Below are positions 55,263 through 64,000 of a stretch of 64,000 bases of DNA, piece after piece (position 1 is the stretch's first letter; each line of letters opens with the position of its first letter). Below the pieces are notes generated by a model. The model was given only the letters and a program-made list of their open reading frames with translations. It had not been told where the DNA came from and searched no databases. The translations under genes were made by a program, and so were the position numbers. The DNA comes from Doris montereyensis (taxonomy: Eukaryota > Mollusca > Gastropoda > Nudibranchia > Dorididae): positions 7,501 through 71,500 of the forward strand of contig JAXRKP010001511.1 of assembly GCA_037039925.1 (NCBI GenBank), given 5' to 3'.

Positions 55263-56087
55263 GTGACATGGAACACAACATCAACACTCGTTTTACCGTA
55301 TCTCATTCTCATCTAGAAATGAATTCCAATCAACGTGCCAGTTTAGTATTGATACTACATGAAAGCTCGAGAGTCAAACTCTTTAAGGAAAAATACCACA
55401 TGGGTCTATCTACTTTTGTTTTTACCTACAATCAAACAAAGAACGACGATTCTCTCGCATTGATTTTTCTATCAAAATGCCTGGCGAAAAACGCTGCTTC
55501 CAATGTGCTTTTTGTTTGTTTTTGTTTCTTTCTTTGAAGTAACCCAGTCCACCATGGCGGTGATTTCAGGGTTCGTAGCTGACTAATATTACAGACGACT
55601 GTCCAGGCACAACATAAAGCACTTTACAAAATCAAAAGCTTCCGTAAATATTTGTAAACATTATAAAAATAAAGTTAATATGTTAAAAATTGATACGTAT
55701 CTAGGTATGTCCATATACTCCAATTTCTTTCAGAAATGTAAAAGTAGTTTCAAGATCATTATTCCGAAAAGAGCTTATAAATGCTTCTCTCGGAATAATA
55801 TTTCATTCGTATATCGATCAGATCAGAGTACTCTATTGAAACATGTTTAATAGTAAAAAGGCAATCACAAGAGTGACAGAAAGGCTGGTCATCACTGTTC
55901 AACAGGAAACCCTGTGTGACTCTGTGAGCCACGAATGACCAATATGTAAGCGACTTAAAGACGCTCTCCTCTTTTCTATTTCTTACTTTTACATTTTGGC
56001 CTTTTTGTCATTTTTAGGACCACTTCATGAAGCTTGTTATTAAGTTCATGGTCCCAGTCCTGCATAGTTTTGTTAATATAACTATTG
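55263..56087. other. no gene recognised; probable 3' UTR of the I-like LINE in the distal part
   Basis: An open frame at 55268-55537 lacks motifs. From about 55860, on the minus strand, the sequence is probably the C-terminal tail and 3' UTR of the I-like LINE (for example a CFTLVIPFC-like segment). I could not set its 3' end. Confidence 0.4.
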
Positions 56088-57960
56088 ACTTAAACTTTCA
56101 AATCCTCACAATCAAGTAAGGCACCAGGGCTGACACCTTTGGAGTGTGCCTCTTTTGCCAACTTGTCGGCGCTTTCATTTTCATTTATGCCAACATGCCC
56201 CGGTATCCAGACAAACGTAATGTGTGTATTCCAACAAGGTCTTTTTAGAAGGTGTTTAATTAGTATTATTACTTTATTTTTACTTTCTACAATTTTCAGA
56301 TCCTGAAGGGCAGACAGACTATCTGTCCAAATAATAAAATTATTATAACTTCTCGATAGCTTTTTTAAATCATTCAAAGCTAAAGAATGGCGTGACATTC
56401 TGCATTGAAAATAGAAGTATTATTTTTCAAACCCACATTCTTCGAGGATTCCGGATGATCTGGGTAATAAATGGCAGCATTTACCTTTTCACTCTCTTTC
56501 GAGCCATATGTGTAAATATGAACACTGTCAGGGAAATTACCCCTCATCTACAAAAAAAAATTGTTGAAAAACGAGCGGGCTCGTTTTGTCCTTTGAAAAT
56601 TTTGACAATGAAAAATCTAAATTTATATAGGTTGGGATATTTGAGACTTATATTATTTATTTCCTGGTAATTTATGTTTCCTTGTAATATATGAGGGAGA
56701 GTTTGAACGCCCAAAAGTGGGGTAGTTTTGGATGTCTCAAATATCACAGACGAGGGGAAGCTTCAAACACATTTTTGTAGGTAATGTTCTGGGGTAGTGA
56801 TTTTAATTTCAAATAGTAACTCATTGATAGTTTTAGTCGTCGGTGATGTAATGATGGTTCACCGGATTCTACACATAAACTCTTTACGGTGAAGTTCGGA
56901 AGGCGCCTAAGGCAATATGAAGACCCTGATGGTGAATGGAGTGTAGCATTTTTAATACACGTTTGGGTGCGGATCCATAGACAACAGAGCCATAGTCCAG
57001 CTTGGACCGGACCAATGCTTTATATAATTTCAAAAGGGTCACTCTGTCATCACCCCAATCCATGTGGCCCACAACTCGCAGAATCTTCAGAGCCTTTTGA
57101 CATTTTTTCTTAAGGCTCTGAACATGAAGCAAGAATGATAACTTTGTGTCAAAGATGACACCTAAAAATTTGGCCTTTTTAGATACTTTGAGAGGCGTTT
57201 TGTTCAAATAAAGACTGGGTTCAGCATGTACATTTCTTTGGTTATGAAAGTGGACACATACAGTTTTTGATGTGGAGAATTTGAAACCGCTGTCAGTTAC
57301 CCATTTTTGAACTTTGTTGATACATAGTTGCATTGATCTTTCAATGTAGATAGTAAAATCATCTACAAAATGAGATACTTGTACATTGGTAGGCAGTGCC
57401 TTTATCTTATTATTGATTTTTACGTTAAATAATACCTTGTGGAACTCCATTTTCCCGTGAAAAATTTTCACATAGTGTAGACCCTAATTTAGCCTTGAAA
57501 TTTAATGAAATACCATTTTGACAGGAACTCAATAACAAAAATACGCAACCACGGAAATTGGGTTTGAAAAGGTCAGTAAGAATGCCATGTTTCCAGGTCG
57601 TTTCGTAAGCCTTTTCCACGTCAATGAAGACAGCAAGGACCTGTATTTTTCGAGCAAAGGCCTCCCGAATAAAGCTTTCCAGACGGATAATATGATCATT
57701 AGTATGGTTTTTGCGAAAACCGCATTGGAATTGAAAAAGTTTTTTTTTCTCTCCAAGACCCAAAGAAGGTGGTCATTCACCATTCTTTCCATGGTTTTGC
57801 AAAGGCAACTAGTTAAAAGTTATTGGTCTATAACTAGATGGGTCACTGAGAACTTGGTTAGGTTTTGGAGTAATGACCACAAATGCTTTTATGGGGCAAT
57901 TCGGCCTGTAGTCCAGATTTTTTGAATATTTTTAAAAGGGTGGAAAGACAGGAGTAAGGA
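56088..57960 (-). pseudogene. I-like LINE ORF2: reverse transcriptase and RNase H, endonuclease missing
   Basis: Minus strand: QCGFRKNHTNDHIIRLESFI, LAVFIDVEKAYETTWKHGIL (motif A; the second conserved Asp is Glu), ENGVPQG (motif B), VSHFVDDFTIYI (motif C near 57360, Asp pair intact), KAKFLGVIFDTKLSFLLHVQ and SKLDYGSVVYGSAPKRVL. A gap of decayed sequence (56400-56880) precedes RNase H: NAECHAI (Glu, shifted frame), WTDSLSALQDLK (Asp) and FVWIPGHVGINENESADKLA (His and Asp). An RNase H after RT and a zinc-knuckle ORF1 upstream indicate the I group (I/Nimb type). Several frameshifts occur. Confidence 0.85.
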
Positions 57961-58164
57961 AGATTAGTCAGAATTGATAGTGAATACAGTCAGGTCCTGT
58001 AGCTGATTCATTTGATTTCGCTAGGGACGCCCCCAGCTCTGCCAGGGAAAAAAAGTTTGTTATAGGGTCTCTTCCAGTGAAAAAAGTTTGTTATATTGTC
58101 CAAGGTAAACTTTATGGTCTTTTTTTTTCTTTCACTTGTTATAATTTTTGAAACCTGTGGAGTA

Positions 58165-58945
58165 ATGTCAGAGGACAAATTCTGGACAGTACTCTGACCA
58201 AGATAGTTTTCTGTATCTCTGACATCGATAATTAACGGGTGTTCGTTGGGAAGACGTAGGTATTACTAGGGGGTGGGGTGGGTTGTGACGAAGGGACTGT
58301 GGTCTGGAAGGAAGGGAGGGGTTTGGGGTAGGAGAGGGATGTGAGAGAGTGTGGGTCTCCAACGATAAGAGGGAGGGTAGGGGTGAAGGTGGAACAGAAA
58401 ATCTGTTTTTGCTGAGGACAGATTTGTTCCCGCTGACCACTGGTCTGGTCTTTTTTCATGTCTGGGCGACGAGGCTGTTTTGGCTTTTGGCTCCAGTAGC
58501 CGGTAGGCTACTAGGAAGTCGAGGCGATCTGTCCCGAACATCAGTGGCGTACGTTTTCCCTTGCACAGAGGAAGCTAGACTCGGGAGAGAAGAGCCGCTA
58601 TAGCCTCGGAAAATGTACCACCGTCCTGTGCTTTGTACTGGATGATGGCTTTTTCATCCTGCCACTTCGGACAGTCTTTGGACGAGGCAGAGTGTCCACC
58701 TCTGCAGTTTGGGAAACAGGGCTCTGAAGAGCATTGCTCTTCAGAGTGTCCACCCTTACCACAGCGGGGGCAAGCAGTCTCTCGGCGACACTTGGTCTTT
58801 CTATGTCCGAACCGATGACAGTTAAAGCACCTCATCTGGTTCAGGACAAAATGTCTGACAGCCAAAACCAAATACTGAATGGTGAAGACTATTGGCGGTT
58901 TGGGTGCATCGAAGGTCAAAACCCACGTGTGCACTAGCACTAGGA
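58165..58945 (-). pseudogene. I-like LINE ORF1 (gag-like) with zinc knuckles
   Basis: Minus strand: TFDAPKPPIVFTIQYLVLAV, then RCFNCHRFGHRKTKCR and CPRCGKGGHSEEQC, two perfect C-x2-C-x4-H-x4-C knuckles, and a third atypical one (CFPNCRGGHSASSKDC). KWQDEKAIIQYKAQDG and FSEAIAALLSRV follow, then a frameshift into a Pro/Ser/Thr-rich C-terminus (58168-58541). The layout is typical of nucleic-acid-binding ORF1 proteins of I and Jockey LINEs. The N-terminus is absent upstream of 58945. ORF2's endonuclease should lie between this and 57960 but is deleted. Confidence 0.87.
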
Positions 58946-59422
58946 GATTAACTATTTGCCCTTTGTGCTGTGTTCATTTCCATGGAGGGGATTGCTATTC
59001 AAAGTTTCATAACAACTTAAATGATATTGATTTCGCCCACAAGTATTAAAATATTGAAAAAAACAGTCAAAGTTGGGTTTCTTTGTATTTCAACTATATT
59101 TTCACCTTTAAATATTTATTTTTTACTATAACATATACATTTCCTGAAAGTGCAAATTTTTCTAAAAGGGTAGGTACTTTTGTGATTGGAGTTGTATCCA
59201 TTTGCTTAGGCATGAGGGTGGTTACTGGGGACATGGCTAGGCAGAGGGTACATGACCTGTGGACCTGTCTTAGACAGGAAAGGGTTAATAATTTTCCTCT
59301 TTTTGTATGTTTTTTTTCTCAGTAAGAGGGAAATGGTTATACAAAATATAAATTCACTTTGTGGTACCGCTACTTAATATAAAGATAAGGCGTAGCTCTG
59401 GAAAAATACCCCTAAACTTTAG
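58946..59422. other. no gene recognised
   Basis: Non-coding sequence upstream of the truncated ORF1 and before repeat X copy 1. A short inverted pair ACCTGTGGACCTGTCTTAGACAGG lies near 59255 (CCTGTC/GACAGG). Confidence 0.4.
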
Positions 59423-60178
59423 AGACATGCCAGGTTTTTAGAATCGAAATTCAAGAGAAATCTGGATTATCATACTACTGTAGTAGTAGATTGCTGGCCT
59501 GGCATGACAAGACTTTGTGGTTCGAGTCCTGGTATGGTAACTACCGGTGGTTTTATTTTTGAAAGCTATATCAAGCCATTATAGTTTGTAGACTATTCAT
59601 CCTGATTCTATAAAACATGAGTAAAAATTTCACAGGTGCCATGTGCACTTTATGAAAGTTACAGATCTCATATAACTTATTAAAAAGGTGTTTCTCCTAT
59701 CTCCCCTTGATTGGACTCTAGTCAAATAATTACACCCCCCCCCCCAAATAAATAAAAAACAATCCAAGAACAGACAAAACCAGCGAATCATCTCTTCTTT
59801 TCTTTTACATCCAACCTCATTTCTTCTTACCAAATATTCTTCCATTTCTTCTCACCAAAAAATTTCAAATCCTCTTTTATCATTATTGCACTCACTAATT
59901 TCCATAATATTTTTTTCATTTTCTTGCTCACTTTCTTACTTCAACTGACATGTTATCTTGTCACAGTTCCATGGCTCTTTGCTCTGCAGTCACTTTACTT
60001 CCCTCTAGACCATTTGACTGCAACTACAACATTCCTCAATATCCTCTTAGTGTGCCCTCTCCTCCTCCCCATCCCCTCTCTCTATCTCAGCGATGGCGAC
60101 CTATAATGTAATGCTAATAGATGTAGACCTGCCACTCTAGGAATGAAAAATCCTAATCCAAGCTAACAAAATTAGTAA
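59423..60178 (+). repeat. dispersed repeat X, copy 1 (tRNA-like head)
   Basis: Similar over about 740 bp to 61159-61896 in the same orientation. Shared blocks in order: AGACATGC, AATTCAAGAGA, GTAGTAGTA-ATTGCTGG, TATGGTAACTACC, CTATAAAACATGAGT, TTTCACAGGTGCCA, CAGTCACTTTACTTCCCTC and GATG-AGACCTGCCA. At 59519-59529 GGTTCGAGTCC is a perfect polymerase III B box, so the head may derive from a tRNA. There is no ORF with motifs. A C-run sits at 59734-59745. Confidence 0.8.
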
Positions 60179-60549
60179 AGTGTATTTTTAAAGGCAACAC
60201 CTATATTTGCGGACAAAAGAAAGTAAACACGTTGATACCCTACATTCTTACAAAGATTTCATGTCTATCAGTATATAGTTAATCACATATTGTTATAAAA
60301 AAATAAAAAATTCATGCAGGTACTGTCGAAAGTATGTCAAGTGACCACACGTTATCTTAGTCACGCCACGGACCACATCCACAGTTGCAAGTGCACGTGC
60401 CTAAACGCCTTAATGTCACCCCCAAATCAGTTTTCTTCATTTCATCTAAAACTATAGCTCATTTCTGATCACAAGCCATATTTAAACATACCTTGTTCAC
60501 ATTAAGTTATACATTTTTGATTTTACGTTCTTTTTACAATATGGAGCAC
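60179..60549. other. no gene recognised
   Basis: Non-coding sequence between repeat X copy 1 and the Tc1-like N-terminal remnant. Confidence 0.4.
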
Positions 60550-60675
60550 CTCGCTTACTAATCACTATCGAGCTATTAGCATGCTTGATGCAGGAGTTGG
60601 TGTTAAAGATGAAGCAAGACAATTTGAATGTTGTCCAACAACCATTCAAAACTGTGAAGAAATTGAAATATGCAT
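60550..60675 (+). pseudogene. possible Tc1-like transposase N-terminal helix-turn-helix remnant
   Basis: AISMLDAGVGVKDEARQFEC with CPTTIQN (about 60574-60650) resembles the paired-like helix-turn-helix at the start of Tc1-type transposases (RAIGMLxAGxSxxxVARxFxVSxxTIxxL), which binds the element ends. The similarity fades after this. There is no catalytic part nearby, and the remnant at 35690 has only a C-terminus. Confidence 0.5.
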
Positions 60676-61158
60676 GGAAGTGTTGAAGAACTTGCAAGAA
60701 CAGGGCATCCAAGCGTCACTTCTGAGCGACAAAATTCATTCACGTAAAAAAAACAACACAGCTGGCCAAACTGCTCAAGAGGTTGAAGGAAATCTTAGAA
60801 TTAATTAGAACATCTTAGAATTAATTAGGAAATCTTAGAATATTCACCAGCCTTCGATCGGTTGGACGCATTGTCAATAATACCAATCTAGCCAGCAGAG
60901 TAGCGCATCGTGTTCCATACCCGACAGAACGTTATCGCTCATTTTTCGTTATCAATCCCATCTTCCTTCCGGAGTTTCAGTTTACTGAAAACAGTATTCT
61001 CCAAGTTAAGGGATGGGTACAAGCTCTGAAATCAAACCCTGAACTTCATCACCCCTTTAAAGTTTCAAAATAATATTATGTAAGAGATTTACAATTAAAT
61101 ACATGTTACAAGAAATATGAAGAAAATGGCCGCAATGTAAAGAAAACCTGATATCATC
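60676..61158. other. unassigned, with a short 20-bp tandem motif
   Basis: ATCTTAGAATTAATTAG recurs at about 60793, 60812 and (partly) 60831. The following 60850-61070 can be read as a semi-open frame (ASRVAHRVPYPTERYRSFFV) with no recognised family. Confidence 0.45.
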
Positions 61159-61896
61159 AGACATGCAAACTTTTTAATATAAAAAATTCAAGAGAGATCT
61201 GTATTATCATAATCCTGTAGTAGTACATTGCTGGACTGGCAAGTCAGGGTTTTGGAGTTTGAGTTCTGTATGGTAACTACCTATATATCTATGGGTATAT
61301 TTTTCAAAAGTATTTCAAGCCATTATTTAGTCTTGCAGACTTTTTATACTTTGATTCTATAAAACATGAGTGATAATTTCACAGGTGCCACGTGCATGTT
61401 GTGCGCGTTACAGATCCCATAGCAGTTATTAAAAAGATGTGCCCCATCCCTCCCCCCTGATAGGCTCTAGCCAAATAATTACTCAAACACACACACACAA
61501 AAACCCAATTTAAAAACAACAATACAAGAACATACGAAAACCATTGAATCATTTCTTCATTTCGTTTATATCTTCATTTTTTTTTACATTCAAATCCACC
61601 CTTCTCACCAAACGTTCTTCATCCTCTTTTATCGCAGTCACTAATTTCCATCATATTATTATTTTTCCTGTTTTCTTACCTACTTTCTTCCATGCCTCTT
61701 TTATTACTCTGCAGTCACTTTACTTCCCTCCAGAACATTTCACTACAACTACAATATTCCCTAATGTTCTCTTCAAGTACGCCCCCTCCTCTGTCTATTT
61801 CAACAATGGATACCTATAATGCAATACTAATGGATGCAGACCTGCCAATCTTGGAATGACAAATCCTAATTAAAGCTAAACAATAGTAGTTATTAA
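61159..61896 (+). repeat. dispersed repeat X, copy 2
   Basis: Direct copy of 59423-60178 with many substitutions and small indels. The B-box-like site is degraded (GGAGTTTGAGTTC near 61254). It lies directly upstream of repeat Y copy 1 (from 61905). Confidence 0.8.
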
Positions 61897-61904
61897 AAAA
61901 TGTC

Positions 61905-62366
61905 ATCATGTGTCAGTTATCTCCTTTATGGGGATGATTGATAAAGGGCGTGGATGTCGGTTGGACTTGTTTGTTTGTTTTAATGAAATTTGACCCCCCC
62001 CTCCTTACATATGCATCAATCTCAGGTGAGAGAAAGCAGCAATATTAAAGATCAAATAAAAGAGAAAGGAAAGAAGAAGAACCTACCTGTAGCACCCGTC
62101 ATCCACCCACGTTGGAATTGAGTCTCAAGTCAAGCCCAAACCTTCTACCAACTGCATGTGACTAGCCCTAAAGTAATAACATGCGGTGATCTTGAACAAA
62201 AAATCCATACTCATGTAGTATTGTACCCAACATGTAATATTGTATGTAGCCCACATTTAATATTAACATAATGCTGCAGGTGCCCGCGTTGGTCAGGATG
62301 CTGTATGGTAATATTGAATTGTAAACTGTGTGAACATGTGTCTATATGTGTGTGTGAGAGAGAAAG

Positions 62367-62447
<81 letters not shown>
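61905..62447 (+). repeat. dispersed repeat Y, copy 1
   Basis: Similar to 63340-63900 in the same orientation. Shared blocks: CATGTGT-AGTTA-CTCC, TGATTG-TAAAG, TCTCAGGTGAGAG-AA-CAGCA, GGAAAGAAGAAGAACCTACC, CATGTAATAT, CAGGTGC--GC-TTG-TCAGGATGCTAT. Both copies end in (GT)n then (GA)n; here the GA tract is 62371-62447. The ends suggest mobilisation of a microsatellite-terminated element or a segmental duplication. Confidence 0.78.
62371..62447 (+). repeat. (GA)n microsatellite at the end of repeat Y copy 1
   Basis: A pure GA run following GTGTGTGAGAGAGAAAGAGAGG. Confidence 0.95.
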
Positions 62448-62449
<2 letters not shown>

Positions 62450-62631
62450 GGCCTGCATGGGCTTGAACCCACTTGACAAAGGCAAAACCAATCGTAAAAT
62501 AGTAAATGAGGCATAATTATAAAACACAACGAGAAAGCGAACGATTAAACTTGAAATCTTGAATCTTAAAGGTCTGTAGATGTATTACTCCTACTACCGG
62601 TACCACTACTACTAGGCATACACTAGTACTG

Positions 62632-63335
<704 letters not shown>

Positions 63336-63796
63336 TATATAATCAACATGTGTGAGTTACCTCCCTTCATGGTCGTGATTGGTAAAGGCATCAATTTAAT
63401 GTGAGTTGGGCTTGTTTGTATGTTTAATTGAATTTTACCGTCTCAGGTGAGAGGAAACAGCAAGATTAAAGATAAATAAAAAGAGGAAAGGAAAGAAGAA
63501 GAACCTACCAGTAGCCCCGCTTACCGCCCACAGTAGGACTTGACTCTCAGATATTATAAGATAAACTCAAATCAAAGTAGCTTCATTTCATTATTTAAAG
63601 TCAAGCCTGAAACTTTCTACGAAGTGTGTGTGAATAGAGCTAAAGAAATAACACGCCACCTTGGAAAAAAATCAATACACATGTAGTAGAAGATGGCCCA
63701 CATGTAATATAAACACAATACTACAGGTGCTTGCATTGATCAGGATGCTATATATGTAAGCTTGTATTGTAGACCTTATATGAGCATGTGTATGTA

Positions 63797-63852
<56 letters not shown>

Positions 63853-63903
63853 AGAGAGAGGGAGGGGAGAGGGAGGAGGTAGGATAGAGAGATAGAGAGA
63901 AAG

Positions 63904-64000
<97 letters not shown>
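63336..64000 (+). repeat. dispersed repeat Y, copy 2, ending in (GT)n(GA)n
   Basis: Direct copy of 61905-62447 with a local insertion near 63545-63595 (CAGATATTATAAGATAAACT...). It ends in (TG)n from about 63797 to 63848 and then GA-rich repeats that run off the window end at 64000. Confidence 0.78.

Overview
This window looks like repeat-dominated genomic DNA of an animal, most likely a gastropod mollusc. That is an inference from texture: recurrent CTAGATCT-type words, very long (CT)n, (GA)n, (GT)n and (AGT)n arrays, and compact RTE-type LINEs ending in short tandem tails such as (GAAA)n or (AGTA)n. Only one stretch looks like a host protein exon (about 45.0-45.8 kb). Almost everything else recognisable is transposable-element sequence, mostly decayed and often nested. 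I see no rRNA gene, no intact tRNA gene, no CRISPR and no prokaryotic-style operon.

Layout. 0.6-3.1 kb: a decayed RTE-like LINE ('family C') split by a tRNA-derived SINE with a 14-bp target duplication. 3.7-7.3 kb: a full-length but dead compact LINE ('family A', about 3.25 kb), itself carrying a long inverted-repeat element capped by a tRNA-like sequence. 7.5-8.8 kb: AGC/AGT microsatellites around a possible MITE. 9.2-20.2 kb: a Russian-doll nest. Pogo-like terminal repeats enclose a CR1/L2-like LINE (+), which is split by a full-length RTE-like LINE ('family B', -), which is split by a full-length family A LINE (+). The two inner insertions show 10-bp target duplications, and the interrupted reading frames resume across them. 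20.7-22.4 kb: LINE fragments and a GT/GA array. 23.0-27.1 kb: an LTR-to-LTR Ty3/gypsy element ('G1').

28.5-35.4 kb: a LINE tail, a 731-bp hAT-like element with an 8-bp duplication, then a second nest. A pogo/Tigger-like element holds a THAP-domain, P-element-like transposon with 32-bp identical terminal repeats, which in turn holds the 5' half of a Copia element. 35.7-37.5 kb: a Tc1/mariner remnant and a degenerate long-period repeat array. 38.7-43.4 kb: a 297-bp (CT)n tract and a second Ty3/gypsy element ('G2') that has lost RNase H. 43.4-44.9 kb: a family A fragment, a second SINE copy and a hAT MITE. 45.0-45.8 kb: the probable host exon. 47.5-48.6 kb: a mariner remnant and a pogo-like MITE. 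50.9-51.9 kb: a PIF/Harbinger pair (MADF protein and transposase). 52.1-54.8 kb: CR1-like LINEs in both orientations. 54.9-55.3 kb: a 204-bp MITE and a 35-bp tandem repeat. 56.0-59.0 kb: an I-like LINE with zinc-knuckle ORF1 and an RT-RNase H ORF2. 59.4-64.0 kb: two dispersed repeat families ('X' and 'Y'), each present twice in direct orientation, separated by microsatellites.

The coding sequences do not form one pathway. Autonomous LINEs and LTR elements supply reverse transcriptase, and several DNA-transposon superfamilies (pogo, hAT, P-like, Tc1/mariner, PIF/Harbinger) are represented mainly by non-autonomous or broken copies. The insertion order can be read from nesting and target duplications. 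All family assignments come from reading motifs by eye; no database search was run.
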